The translations under genes were made by a program, and so were the position numbers. From Planctomycetota bacterium (GTDB lineage Bacteria; Planctomycetota; Planctomycetia; Pirellulales; Pirellulaceae): 33,214 nt of DNA. The stretch covers positions 1 to 33,214 of the forward strand of contig JAPOKD010000006.1 of assembly GCA_029977825.1 (NCBI GenBank), read 5' to 3'. The stretch's first letter is position 1; each line of letters begins with the position of its first letter. Under the pieces are notes generated by a model. That model was not told where the DNA came from. It did not search any database and saw only the letters and a list, made by a program, of their open reading frames with translations. Positions 1 through 10,144 of this stretch are shown here, one piece after another.

Positions 1-105
1 AGAAAAAAGATTCTCGAATCACGAACAGAATTCACGCCACAAGTTCACGATTACAATCGTGTCCAGGAACCGGCACATTGATGACGATTTACACGAATCC
101 AGTAC

Positions 106-1494
106 ATGCGTGTCTACATGAAAAGACAAATCAAATTTCTGTCAGTCACCCGTATCACGACCAGCGAACCATCATTGAATCGCGTGATGATGTTGAGAAT
201 TCTGCTGACATTAATCTTCTTGACTGCAACAGCACCTGCTGCTGAAAAACCGAACATCTTGATCATCTTTACCGACGACCAAGGCTACGGAGACTTGAAC
301 TGCTATGGAAGTGCGCAAAACAAAACACCACGCCTGGACCAACTTGCGTCGGAAGGGACACTGTTCACTTCGTTTTATTCACAGACGGTTTGTGGTCCTT
401 CCCGCTCGGCATTGCTAACGGGGCGACATCCAATCCGCAGTAAAGGCTGGGGTATGCCGGCCAGCGAAATCACCTTCGCCGAAAAAATGCGTGGCGTGGG
501 CTACCAAACAGCTTGTATTGGTAAATGGGATGTTTCCAACCGGAAGCCGATCATCGAGCGCATGCCAAACGCACAAGGTTTTGAATATTACTTCGGGACG
601 TTGGGTGCGAACGATGGCGGCGGGGTGACTTTTCACGAAAACAATGAGAAGGCTGGATCTACCCGGGACATGGGAAGTCTGACCACCCTGTATACAAACA
701 AAGCAATTGACTACCTCGAAAATCGGCGTGATCCGAAGAAGCCATTTGTTTTGTACGTAGCTCATACAATGATGCATACCATCATCGATGCCTCTGAACG
801 ATTCCGCGGCAAATCAGAGGGTGGCCTGTACGGCGATGTCGTTGAGGAATTTGATTACGAAACCGGACGTCTGCTTGACACCCTTGATCAGCTTGATTTG
901 AGGGCCAACACACTTGTCATCTATACAAGCGACAATGGACCCTGGAATCAGGACAAGTACACAAAAAAGAAGAAGGGTCATCCCGCAGGTTCTGTTTTCT
1001 GGGGTGACGCAGGGCCACTACGCAACGGAAAAGGTTCTCCATATGAAGGTGGTTATCGCTTGCCTTGCATTGTTCGCTGGCCGGGACGGGTTCCGGCAGG
1101 AAGAACCTGCGATGCAATCTTTGCCACCATCGACTTCTTACCAACCTTTGCGCACCTGACTGGGTACACCGTCCCCGAGGATCGCCACATCGATGGCATC
1201 GATCAAACACCACTGCTGACTGGAAGGCAGGAAGCCGGGCGAGAACAATTTTATTTTCAAGGTGCTGGGATCCGTGTCGGCAAGTGGAAGTATCTGAAAC
1301 CCAATGCATTCTTCTATGGCTATGCAGTGGAAGATGATCGTCAAAAGGTGGATGAACTTTACAATCTGGAATCCGACATTGGGGAAACGACAAACCTTGC
1401 ATTGAGAAACCCGAAAAAAGTCAAAGAGCTCAAAGAACGAATGATCTCGGTGGAGGGAGCGGATCAGCTTCGTTCGGCAGATAGCAAACGATAA
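106..1494 (+). CDS. Secreted sulfatase (arylsulfatase family); true start probably near 184-190 (MMLRILLTLIFLTATAPAAEKPN signal peptide)
   Basis: Translation has PNILIIFTDDQGYGD, the formylglycine motif CGPSR (VCGPSRSALLTGRHP) and VIYTSDNGPW, all typical of type I sulfatases; hydrophobic signal peptide starts at the internal Met. Confidence 0.93.
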   Translation: MRVYMKRQIKFLSVTRITTSEPSLNRVMMLRILLTLIFLTATAPAAEKPNILIIFTDDQGYGDLNCYGSAQNKTPRLDQLASEGTLFTSFYSQTVCGPSRSALLTGRHPIRSKGWGMPASEITFAEKMRGVGYQTACIGKWDVSNRKPIIERMPNAQGFEYYFGTLGANDGGGVTFHENNEKAGSTRDMGSLTTLYTNKAIDYLENRRDPKKPFVLYVAHTMMHTIIDASERFRGKSEGGLYGDVVEEFDYETGRLLDTLDQLDLRANTLVIYTSDNGPWNQDKYTKKKKGHPAGSVFWGDAGPLRNGKGSPYEGGYRLPCIVRWPGRVPAGRTCDAIFATIDFLPTFAHLTGYTVPEDRHIDGIDQTPLLTGRQEAGREQFYFQGAGIRVGKWKYLKPNAFFYGYAVEDDRQKVDELYNLESDIGETTNLALRNPKKVKELKERMISVEGADQLRSADSKR

Positions 1495-1534
1495 AGCGAC
1501 AAACATTGGGAACAACTGCATTCCACTCGGAAAG

Positions 1535-3124
1535 ATGAGATCCATGACAAGACACACCAGGTCGAGAGCCCAACGCTTTTACGGGGTCGACCGCAGAAAT
1601 TTCATACATTACGTTGCCGCGTTATCAGCAATTCCGTCCTTCGCAGCTGTTGCTGATCAAATCTCCGGCAAAAACCACGAATTCGCTGACTACCCCTTTA
1701 CCTTGGGCGTGGCTTCCGGAGACCCGGAACCGGACGGTGTGGTGATTTGGACACGTCTGGCGCCTTCGCCGCTGACTGGAGACGGTCTGCCACCTATCCC
1801 CATTGCAACTCAATGGGAAGTCGCCACCGACGAATCCTTCACCAACATCGTCCGCAGCGGTACCACGAACGCCACACCACAACTGGGCCACTCCGTGCAT
1901 GTTGAGGTGACGGGACTGCAACCCTACCGCTGGTACTTCTATCGATTTCACGTGGGCAAACAAACCAGTCCAACGGGACGAACCCGAACCGCACCAGATC
2001 TGCAAGCAACACCAGATCAAATCCGTTTTGCATTCACAAGTTGCCAACACTATGAGAGTGGGTACTTCAACGGCTATCCGCACATGCAGCAGGAAGACCT
2101 CGATCTCGTTGTGCACTTAGGAGACTACATTTACGAATACGGAGGGCAAGACAATCGCCCTCGAAAACACATTGGTAATGAAATCGAGACACTGCAGGAT
2201 TATCGCACTCGGTACTCACAATACCGACTTGATACCATGCTGCAGGAAACGCATCGTCTATTTCCGTGGATCGTAACTTGGGACGACCACGAGTTTGACA
2301 ACAACTATGCTAATCTCGTATCCGAGGAACAGGGTGTCTCTCCCGAATCATTCTTGATGCGTCGCAAGAATGCGTATCAAGCTTACTACGAATTCATGCC
2401 GCTGCGACGAAGATCATTTCCTCAGGGGCCTGACATGACTTTGTATCGTGGTTGCCAATACGGAAAACTGGCGAATTTCCATGTGCTCGATACCAGACAG
2501 TATCGCACGGACCAACCGAATGGGGACCACCAAAAACCGATGACAGGCAAGGTCTTTGATTCCAACGCAACCATGCTGGGCAAAACGCAGGAGAACTGGC
2601 TGATGTCGAACCTCGCTGCATCGAAGGCCACATGGAATGTACTGGCCCAACAGGTAATGATGGCGCCGCTGAATCGTGGCGAGGGAAACGACCGACGTTA
2701 CAGCATGGATCAGTGGCCCGGTTACGAAATCAGTCGCCGCCGACTACTGGACTTCTTTCATACCGAGGAAATATCCAATCCGGTTGTGCTGACCGGTGAC
2801 ATTCACGTGAATTGGGTCAATGATCTGCAACTGGATTTCGAGGATCCGGATTCGCCAATCGTGGGGACCGAACTGGTGGGCACATCGATGACTTCTGGTG
2901 GAAACGGTGGCAAGCCAATTCGAGAATATGAGCGAGCAGCATCACAGAATGACTTTGTCCAATGGCACAATACAAATCGCGGGTATGTATCTTGTGAAGT
3001 CACACCAAAAGCATGGAAGACCCATTTCCGAGCAACGCCTCAAGTTGAAAAACCTGACTCTCCGATCACCACCGCTGCTTCTTTCGTGATTGAAGCAGGA
3101 GAACCAGGTGCAAAGCGTGCGTGA
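1535..3124 (+). CDS. phoD: Alkaline phosphatase D family protein (PhoD-like metallophosphoesterase), Tat-exported
   Basis: Tat-like DRRNFIHYVAALSAIPSFA; FTLGVASGDPEPDGVVIWTRLAP; HLGDYIYEYG; WDDHEFDNNYA; VLTGDIHVNWV. Confidence 0.93.
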   Translation: MRSMTRHTRSRAQRFYGVDRRNFIHYVAALSAIPSFAAVADQISGKNHEFADYPFTLGVASGDPEPDGVVIWTRLAPSPLTGDGLPPIPIATQWEVATDESFTNIVRSGTTNATPQLGHSVHVEVTGLQPYRWYFYRFHVGKQTSPTGRTRTAPDLQATPDQIRFAFTSCQHYESGYFNGYPHMQQEDLDLVVHLGDYIYEYGGQDNRPRKHIGNEIETLQDYRTRYSQYRLDTMLQETHRLFPWIVTWDDHEFDNNYANLVSEEQGVSPESFLMRRKNAYQAYYEFMPLRRRSFPQGPDMTLYRGCQYGKLANFHVLDTRQYRTDQPNGDHQKPMTGKVFDSNATMLGKTQENWLMSNLAASKATWNVLAQQVMMAPLNRGEGNDRRYSMDQWPGYEISRRRLLDFFHTEEISNPVVLTGDIHVNWVNDLQLDFEDPDSPIVGTELVGTSMTSGGNGGKPIREYERAASQNDFVQWHNTNRGYVSCEVTPKAWKTHFRATPQVEKPDSPITTAASFVIEAGEPGAKRA

Positions 3125-3166
3125 GTTGAGTCACGTCACGATCGTGATGACGATCAGCTCCTGCAC

Positions 3167-3622
3167 TCAGTCCATGCGAACACCGATCTGCAGCAAAATA
3201 TTTGCATACCGCTGTTGATCGGCAGTCTGAATAGTCAAAACATGGTCGGGCGTACTGACAGCATCGTAAAACTTCCACTTATCGATGGGCTCCAATTCCA
3301 GGTCAATGCCTGCATCTTTGATCGTTTTACGATAGTCATCCCAGACCGGAGGATCGCCATCCAGTGCATAAGGACCGCTTGTTTCAGTCTCCATGGTCTG
3401 GATGGTTTCCACAGGGACAGCTGACAGCACAGCTTCCAGAACTTGATTGCAGGTTGGTACGCCGGGCATCAAATTAAGGCTGATCAATTCGGCACGTGGC
3501 CCCCGTTTGCTGGCTGCAGGATAATTCCCATCAGCGATCAGGACAGTGCTGTGATGTCCTGAGGCGGCCAAAATGGCGTTGATTTGCGGATGAATCAGCT
3601 TGTGACGTAGCATTTCAGGCAC
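3167..3622 (-). CDS. RbsD/FucU family protein (sugar mutarotase-like)
   Basis: MLRHKLIHPQINAILAASGHHSTVLIADGNYPA resembles the RbsD/FucU N-terminus (LxHPxLLxxLAxxGHGxxIxIxDAxYP); C-terminal QTADQQRYANILLQIGV. Confidence 0.82.
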   Translation of the reverse strand: MPEMLRHKLIHPQINAILAASGHHSTVLIADGNYPAASKRGPRAELISLNLMPGVPTCNQVLEAVLSAVPVETIQTMETETSGPYALDGDPPVWDDYRKTIKDAGIDLELEPIDKWKFYDAVSTPDHVLTIQTADQQRYANILLQIGVRMD

Positions 3623-3766
3623 ACTCTTCGTGAAAGTGGGTAAGGACGGTGAACGAACGCATCTCGTCTCATCGGATGTTTTCGCTACGATAGTAGCGAC
3701 TAGCGTCCCTTCACGGTTACGAATCGTAAAGTTGCATTGTGACGGAGACGCGTTTTATCGGAAAGT

Positions 3767-5053
3767 GTGTTGAATCGAAGACTAAAACTTGGCACGTTCC
3801 TCGGGATCGGACTCTATATCCACTGGTCCTTTGGGCTGATGATTGCGTACATCGCTCTGAGTGCATCTGGTGATGGAATGGTGGGCGTTCTGTATTCCGT
3901 CGCGCAATTACTGGGTGTGTATTTTTGCGTCACGCTGCACGAATATGGTCACGTTCTGGCCGCGAGGCGTTTCGGCATCGGAGCGGTCGACATCACGCTG
4001 CTGCCAATTGGTGGGGTTGCTCGGCTGAAATCCATGCCCCGAATTCCGTGGCAGGAACTCGTCGTGGCGGTCGCAGGCCCTGCGGTGAACGTGGTCATCG
4101 TAAGCCTTTTGCTGTGTGGATTCATCCTATTTTCCAATGAAGCACTTTTATACGCTTTCAAAGGTGCCCTGACCTCAGCAATCTCAGGGCAGGGCATGGA
4201 CCAACAGACTCTGCAAACGATGGAGGCTGTGCTGATGCATCCCTCCTTCACGGGCTACGCCATGATGTTGGTCGGCGTCAATTCCATGCTAGTCCTGTTC
4301 AACATGCTTCCAGCGTTCCCGATGGATGGTGGCCGTGTGTTTCGTAGCCTTCTCGCTATGTTCTTGAGTTACCGCCGAGCCACATGGATTGCATCACGGG
4401 TAGGCCTACTTTGTGCCGCGGCAATGGCATTTTTCGCATTGAACTCCACTCCAATCCTTTGGATCCCTGTGTTGATTGCAGTTTTCATTGGATACGCTGG
4501 CTTGGCGGAAGCAAAACAGGTCGACACCATGGAGTCAGTACGCGGCTTAACGGTTCGCCAAGCCATGGTACCCACGAATGCGAGTATTCCAATGGACACG
4601 CCACTGATGCAAATTTTTCGCATCTGGCAATCACATCCGGTACAGGCACTTCCTGTGGTTAGCGATCATGGCATCGTCGTCGGCATGCTCCACCTGCGAG
4701 ATGTAAGACTTGCGCTCACAAACAAACAAGATGGACTTACGCCTGCCAGCGAATTGGTTGATCGCAAGAATTACCTCGGTCCAGCACGGGTCGATGAACC
4801 ACTTGAAAACGCAATTCAACGCGGCAGTCGCCAAACACGGCAAATTCCAGTGGTCGATTCTGATGGCTATTTGATGGGAATCCTTGACTTGGATTCGATG
4901 CTGATGCGAGCTGAATTGGCGAAGGACGATCTACTCCGTCACGAAAACGAAGCCTCAATTGGGCCAGAGGAACTGACCAGTGGCAAGTTTCCAACACCGC
5001 GCAACTTCGCGGACCCTTCCAATGAATTCAGTCACTTTGATCAAACCAACTGA
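3767..5053 (+). CDS. Site-2 protease family (M50) membrane metalloprotease with C-terminal CBS domains; GTG start
   Basis: HEYGH (HExxH) in LHEYGHVLAARRFGIGAVDITLLPIGGVARL, second motif NMLPAFPMDGGRVFRSLLA, several TM segments, then two CBS-like segments (AMVPTNASIPMDTPLMQIF...LPVVSDHGIVVGMLHLRDV; QIPVVDSDGYLMGILDLDSML). Confidence 0.92.
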   Translation: MLNRRLKLGTFLGIGLYIHWSFGLMIAYIALSASGDGMVGVLYSVAQLLGVYFCVTLHEYGHVLAARRFGIGAVDITLLPIGGVARLKSMPRIPWQELVVAVAGPAVNVVIVSLLLCGFILFSNEALLYAFKGALTSAISGQGMDQQTLQTMEAVLMHPSFTGYAMMLVGVNSMLVLFNMLPAFPMDGGRVFRSLLAMFLSYRRATWIASRVGLLCAAAMAFFALNSTPILWIPVLIAVFIGYAGLAEAKQVDTMESVRGLTVRQAMVPTNASIPMDTPLMQIFRIWQSHPVQALPVVSDHGIVVGMLHLRDVRLALTNKQDGLTPASELVDRKNYLGPARVDEPLENAIQRGSRQTRQIPVVDSDGYLMGILDLDSMLMRAELAKDDLLRHENEASIGPEELTSGKFPTPRNFADPSNEFSHFDQTN

Positions 5054-5158
5054 TATCAACAAGCTTCTGTTCTGCGCTGATTTTCTGTGTTGATCCTCTG
5101 ATTTGATTTCCCGGGTGACGGGCAAAGTTACTCTTGTTATCCCAGCTGAAATCTGTTT

Positions 5159-6067
5159 TCAGAGCGTCCCTTCGGCGGATTGCCCACAGTCCGCGTCACC
5201 GACAGACCTTTCAATCTGGATTGTGGTGTGGTCGATATTGAACCGTGAATGCAACATAGAACTCGCCTGTGCCAGTAACTGATCGTCATTCTCCAGATTC
5301 GGTCGCACCAGATGGGCTGTCATCGCCACTTCGGTTGTGCTGACGGCCCAGACATGCAAATCATGCACCTCACTGACATTGGGCAACTCCGACAGTGCAA
5401 GATGCACTTCATCAAAATCGATATCAGGTGGCACTGCCTGTAATGCCAGATGAATTGAGTCTTTGAGCAAACCCCAGGTACCGAGAAAAATAACAGCCGC
5501 AATCACAAGACTTGAAACAGGATCAATCCACGACCATTGCGTCCACATGATCACGAAGCCCGCACCCACGACACCAAGTGAAAGCAGAGCATCGGCAGCC
5601 ATATGAAGATAGGCACCACGAATATTGAGATCCGTTTTGCGTCCTCTGACGAACAGCAACGCTGTGCCAGTGTTGATAATCACACCGACCGCCGCCACGA
5701 CAATCACGATTTCAGCAGGAACTTGAGTCGGCTGTACCAGACGCCCAAGTGCTTCCCACGCGATTCCGCCGACGGCAATGAGCAAAAGCAGTCCGTTGAA
5801 TACAGCACCCAATATTGTCGAGCTACGCCAGCCATAGGTGCGCTGCGGACTGGGTGGCAATTTTGCCAGTGCATAACCACCCCAAGCCACCAACAGACCC
5901 AGTACATCGCTCAAGTTGTGACCAGCGTCAGCCAACAAGGCAAGTGATCCGGTATACCACCCAAAAAACGCTTCTACACCAACAAAACCAAGGTTCAAAA
6001 TGACTCCGGTGGCAAATGCCCATCCATAGGACTGACCTGACGGGTGATGATGGGCACATTGATGCAT
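5159..6067 (-). CDS. Cation diffusion facilitator family transporter (CzcD/ZitB-like)
   Basis: LALLADAGHNLSDVLGLLVAWGGYALAKLPPSPQRTYGWRSSTILGAVFNGLLLL and NIRGAYLHMAADALLSLGVV are CDF signature regions; C-terminal cytoplasmic domain VSEVHDLHVWAVSTTEVAMTAHLV. Confidence 0.94.
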   Translation of the reverse strand: MHQCAHHHPSGQSYGWAFATGVILNLGFVGVEAFFGWYTGSLALLADAGHNLSDVLGLLVAWGGYALAKLPPSPQRTYGWRSSTILGAVFNGLLLLIAVGGIAWEALGRLVQPTQVPAEIVIVVAAVGVIINTGTALLFVRGRKTDLNIRGAYLHMAADALLSLGVVGAGFVIMWTQWSWIDPVSSLVIAAVIFLGTWGLLKDSIHLALQAVPPDIDFDEVHLALSELPNVSEVHDLHVWAVSTTEVAMTAHLVRPNLENDDQLLAQASSMLHSRFNIDHTTIQIERSVGDADCGQSAEGTL

Positions 6068-6225
6068 GAGCGTCTACCTGCAAACTAACTGATCAAGACA
6101 TGAGTGATTGGTCCATCAATGCTGTAACGGAAGTTTGTGGAAGTCGACCAGCAGGACTTGATCCGGTGAAAAAACCTCGCCTCACAATGCCTCCACCAAC
6201 TGCATCTGATGAATTTCCGATGTAT

Positions 6226-7263
6226 TCAAATCGGCTCGAATGCTTCCTGGTAGAATCCGAGCACGACTGACAGGATTCGGAAAATCGTGTAGAGAAAAAA
6301 GAATGCGACCGACACAAGAATCGCTCCCGAGATTGTACGGGAAATGATCTTCATCGCCCCTTGCGCACGCTCATCATACTCAGCAGCAAGAAAAGCAATG
6401 GACTCGGAATCTGTTCCCGAATGTTCTGCAATTTCAATCTTGCCAATGAAGTCATCCGGAAAAATCCCGGTCTTATCCAAAGCAGTGGAGAGTGTTGCAC
6501 CCTCCAAAATCGATTGTTCTGTATCATCGCGAGCTGCACGATAGTAATCGCTGTCAGTTGCATCGAGTGCCAATGCGATCGATGCCGTTGGCTCCAGACC
6601 TGCTCCCAAAGCAATCGACAAGGCCCGACAGAATCTGGCAATTGTGATCGTCTGAATCGACTGCCCAAGCTTTGGAACCATGTAGATCAATGGCACCATG
6701 TTTTGCACACCAGCAACATTTCGGAAGAAACAAAAACTCGCACCCCCAAGAATCCCAAAGAACATCAGAAGATATCCCCAAAAGATCAAAACACCCGTTC
6801 CCCCGCGCAGCCCCCAACCGAGCAGATCAGTCATTTGGCCGCCACCAGGTGGTGTGAGAATCCCCATGAGATAAATCAACAGCGAGATGACGCAAATCGC
6901 TGCTGTAAGCATGAAGGCGGGATAGGCGATAGCCCACAAGAATCCACGACGCAATTGTTGCTGTTTGTGGTAATGCTCGCTGAGTAAGGAAAGCAGGTAT
7001 TCCAACTTGCCGGTTAATTCCCCGACCCTGACCATGCTTGTCATCAACGCGGGGAAGAATTTATTCTCGCCCATAAGCACATGCAATTGCTCACCCTGCT
7101 TCACTCCGGTGATGAGTTGCTTGATTGCAGCCTGTTGTCGTGCAGAGCCAATCCTGCTTTCACTTTCCAACAGAACGAGAATGTCTGCACCTGCATGCAA
7201 GCCCGTGCCAAAGCGATGGCAGAAAGCAGCGGCTGCAGAAAAGGACATTCGATTCAAAAACAC
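6226..7263 (-). CDS. Type II secretion system F family protein (GspF/PilC-like), apparently orphan
   Basis: Repeated GspF-like halves (MSFSAAAAFCHRFGTGLHAGADILVLLE; TIARFCRALSIALGAGLEPTASIALALDAT), FPALMTSMVRVGELTGKLEYLLSLLSEHYHKQQQLRRGFLWAIAYP, C-terminal TM. Confidence 0.88.
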   Translation of the reverse strand: MFLNRMSFSAAAAFCHRFGTGLHAGADILVLLESESRIGSARQQAAIKQLITGVKQGEQLHVLMGENKFFPALMTSMVRVGELTGKLEYLLSLLSEHYHKQQQLRRGFLWAIAYPAFMLTAAICVISLLIYLMGILTPPGGGQMTDLLGWGLRGGTGVLIFWGYLLMFFGILGGASFCFFRNVAGVQNMVPLIYMVPKLGQSIQTITIARFCRALSIALGAGLEPTASIALALDATDSDYYRAARDDTEQSILEGATLSTALDKTGIFPDDFIGKIEIAEHSGTDSESIAFLAAEYDERAQGAMKIISRTISGAILVSVAFFFLYTIFRILSVVLGFYQEAFEPI

Positions 7264-7351
7264 GCGAAGGACGCCTCATACGACCAAAGTGGACGGGACA
7301 CTAGCTGTATTGTGGCCATTATGACTGATCAATGGGTAGAGGCTACCTGTT

Positions 7352-7660
7352 TCACGCCGCTCGTTTCCCAACTTCCTCAGCATGATGGAGCTCATGGCCA
7401 GAGCGAGCTTCGTAAGCACGAAGTGTTTCCTCGACCTGCTGAAGTTGTTCAGACGCGGTTTGAGACAAATCGACGAATAGGGTTAGGACCCCTGAAATGA
7501 CACACCAGGAAGCCTGTTCATCATCCAGGACTTCCATTCGCACCTTGAAACCGGTTGCCCGGGCATCATGAAGCCGTTGCCGCAGTCTAGAAACCACATT
7601 ATCACAGGGCAAATCGCCATTTTGCGATCCACCGGAGGCAAATTTTCCTTTTGCAATCAT
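7352..7660 (-). CDS. Hypothetical small protein (about 102 aa)
   Basis: Same strand and just upstream of the GspF-like gene; plausible composition; no family recognised. Confidence 0.5.
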   Translation of the reverse strand: MIAKGKFASGGSQNGDLPCDNVVSRLRQRLHDARATGFKVRMEVLDDEQASWCVISGVLTLFVDLSQTASEQLQQVEETLRAYEARSGHELHHAEEVGKRAA

Positions 7661-7873
7661 CGGGCGTCCTGTCGTTTACGGGCCAAGCAGCGCAGCCACT
7701 GCAAGCGAAACAAATTACCCACCCGCCGAGGTCACACACGGACGTGGCAAACTGTGCGGGATCGATCTTTCCGTCTGTAGCAAATGAACCGACTTCGACG
7801 ATAGATCAGGTGAGGGACAGGGCAAGTACGTGCTGTTGTCAAAATTTCATTTTTCCGGGCCGGCCAAGTCAAC

Positions 7874-8704
7874 ATGCAGTCGCAGCATTCCAGCAACACA
7901 AGTCACTCGCCAGCCAGTCCCGTCCCCCCCCGAGCGACGGCTGCCGATACCGTCGATCCACAGCATCAGATTCAATATCTGAAAAGTGAACTGAAAAAGA
8001 CTCAGGCACTGGCGGCACTGGGCGAGTTGACCAGTACAGCGACGCATGAATTCAATAACGTCCTGATGACGATTATCAACTATGCACGACTTGGTATAAG
8101 AAACCGCGATGACGCCAGTCGTGATAAAGCTCTCAGCAAGATCCTGGAAGCTTCGGAGCGTGCGGCCAAAATCACAGCAACGATCCTTGCGCAAGCCAAG
8201 AATCGAAGTGAGAGCATGGAACCGACAGACCTGGGTGCAATCGTTACTGATTCGCTCGTCTTGCTCGAACGGGAAATGCGAAAGTATCGTATAGCGATCG
8301 AAACCCAACTTGACCCCAACGTCCCCAGAGTCGTGGCTAGCGGAAATCAGATTCAACGCGTGCTACTGAATCTTCTGATTAATGGACGCCAGTCCATGCC
8401 GGAAGGAGGCACTATTCTGATTCGCTTGAGCCCAAGCAGTGATGGTGAATTTGTGGAATTGGTGGTACGTGATTCTGGATCTGGCATCCCACGTGAGGCT
8501 TTGCCACACATCTTTGATGCCTTTTACACCACCAAAGATGGTCCTGATGAATCTGGAAAAGGTGGCACAGGCTTAGGACTGGCAGCCTGCAAAGAAATTA
8601 TCGATAGTCACAACGGGCGTATCCGCGTAGAAAGCACGGTAGGACGTGGCACTGCCTTCATCATCCGTCTCCCATTGAGCAAAGACCCAAAGACTGCCGG
8701 TTGA
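7874..8704 (+). CDS. Soluble sensor histidine kinase (HisKA + HATPase_c)
   Basis: H-box ALGELTSTATHEFNNVLMTIINYARLG; N-box VLLNLLINGRQSMPEGG; G1 VRDSGSGIP; G2 GKGGTGLGLAACKEIIDSHNGRIRVES. No TM segment visible. Confidence 0.93.
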   Translation: MQSQHSSNTSHSPASPVPPRATAADTVDPQHQIQYLKSELKKTQALAALGELTSTATHEFNNVLMTIINYARLGIRNRDDASRDKALSKILEASERAAKITATILAQAKNRSESMEPTDLGAIVTDSLVLLEREMRKYRIAIETQLDPNVPRVVASGNQIQRVLLNLLINGRQSMPEGGTILIRLSPSSDGEFVELVVRDSGSGIPREALPHIFDAFYTTKDGPDESGKGGTGLGLAACKEIIDSHNGRIRVESTVGRGTAFIIRLPLSKDPKTAG

Positions 8705-8807
8705 GGGCGTTCACCGATTCACGCAATCAACACTGCAAGACGATACGCATCAGCTTGCACAGTCCGTACCTTGTCACTCGCTTTTTCGCTGCAGTTGAAC
8801 CATGCAA

Positions 8808-10046
8808 TCACTGAGTGAATCGGAAAATTCGTCCTCCTCCTGACATCGTGCTCATCAGGACTTCACCATCATCGGTTTGACCAAATGTAAATACTGGAAG
8901 GTTATCCCAAATGATGGGACGATTTTCGGTCACCGTGGCTTTGGCCGAATTGTATTTCAATGCCCAAATTCGCCCGCTAATGTAATCACCATACAGGTAG
9001 TAACCATTGAGAATTGGTGTCTTGCTACCCCGATAAACAGCACCACCTGTGATGGACTTGCCCCATGCTTCCGTGTGGGGATATTCAGCGATGGGGTCAA
9101 TTAGCTCCGCACTGGGACCTGAACCCGGGCCACCTGCAAGTGTGAAAGCATGGGCAGCCTCCCGCAGATTCCAACCGTAGTTTCCACCCGCACGAATCAG
9201 ATTGACTTCTTCCCATTCGTTCTGCCCCACATCTGCTGCCCACAGATCACCTGTCTTTTGGTCGAATGCCATCCGCCAGATATTCCGGATGCCAAAAGCA
9301 TAGATCTCAGGACGCGCCTTCGGCTTCCCCACCAGTGGATTGTCAGTCGGTATGGCATAGGGCATTTCACCGGAAGCTTTGTCCACATCGATTCGCAAGA
9401 CTGAACCCAGCAGCGTACTGACATCCTGGCCACTGCCCAGAGGATCATTTGCTTTTCCTCCATCACCCAACGCAACATAAAGGTAACCATCAGGACCGAA
9501 CACAATCGTCCCTCCGTTGTGATTCCAAAACGGTTGTTGGATCTCGAGTAATTTCACTTCACTCGCCAAATCAACCGTTGTTCCATCGACTGCGAAGAAG
9601 CGGCTTATCACGGACGTGTGAGGTTGCTCCCTGGTTGTGTAGTAAACATAGAAGTAGCCGTTAGTTTTGAACTGAGGGTGAAATGTCAGTCCCAGCAATC
9701 CTTCTTCATTCTCACGATCTTTGTACGACACGCGTTTGGATAGATCGCCGAACAAAGTTGGTTGCTCAACATCTTGATCAGATGCATCAATGAAGAAAAT
9801 CTTCCCTCGTTGTCCTGCTATGAAAAGTCGTCCACTGCCATCACCTGCACCGGTCAGAACGATTGGCCGATCCACTCGCAGACGAGGATAGGCATCCACC
9901 ACCTTCACGGGCATCGGCTTGTTATCCAGCGTCGAAGGAGGCTCAGCAAGATTCACTGTGGACTGCCCAAGCAAAGCCGCACTTTGGATCATCGTCAGGC
10001 CGAACCACACAAGGCAGAAACGGAACGTCATTACAAAACCTGTCAA
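8808..10046 (-). CDS. PQQ-dependent sugar dehydrogenase-like (Gdh beta-propeller) secreted protein
   Basis: ENEEGLLGLTFHPQFKTNGYFYVYYTT, WNHNGGTIVFGPDGYLYVALGDGG, EIYAFGIRNIWRMAFDQKTGDLWAADVGQNEWEEVNLIRAGGNYGWN; N-terminal signal peptide. Confidence 0.93.
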   Translation of the reverse strand: MTGFVMTFRFCLVWFGLTMIQSAALLGQSTVNLAEPPSTLDNKPMPVKVVDAYPRLRVDRPIVLTGAGDGSGRLFIAGQRGKIFFIDASDQDVEQPTLFGDLSKRVSYKDRENEEGLLGLTFHPQFKTNGYFYVYYTTREQPHTSVISRFFAVDGTTVDLASEVKLLEIQQPFWNHNGGTIVFGPDGYLYVALGDGGKANDPLGSGQDVSTLLGSVLRIDVDKASGEMPYAIPTDNPLVGKPKARPEIYAFGIRNIWRMAFDQKTGDLWAADVGQNEWEEVNLIRAGGNYGWNLREAAHAFTLAGGPGSGPSAELIDPIAEYPHTEAWGKSITGGAVYRGSKTPILNGYYLYGDYISGRIWALKYNSAKATVTENRPIIWDNLPVFTFGQTDDGEVLMSTMSGGGRIFRFTQ

Positions 10047-10144
10047 TCAAGGGAGTGAAACTGGGATAATGTTCCGCCAGTGCAATGAATACGCACCAGC
10101 ACACTCATGTTACCCATAACTTGTTATCTGGCATGTGCAACTTG

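Noticed and set aside
917-1402. 161-aa minus-strand ORF (and others within the sulfatase)
   Set aside because: Fully inside the sulfatase CDS on the opposite strand; no family features.
3683-3698. CGCTAC-GATA-GTAGCG hairpin between divergent RbsD/FucU-like and M50 genes
   Set aside because: Short 6-bp stem with no U-tract or recognised operator; too weak to call without comparative data.
6361-6987. 208-aa plus-strand ORF
   Set aside because: Antisense to the confidently assigned GspF-like gene; composition is a codon shadow with no recognisable domain.
7081-7500. 139-aa plus-strand ORF
   Set aside because: Overlaps the GspF-like gene and the small 7352-7660 gene; no coding features.
8714-8823. 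Long-range inverted repeat CCGATTCAC / GTGAATCGG
   Set aside because: Only 9-bp arms about 90 nt apart, and the right arm overlaps the end of the adjacent CDS; expected by chance at this scale.
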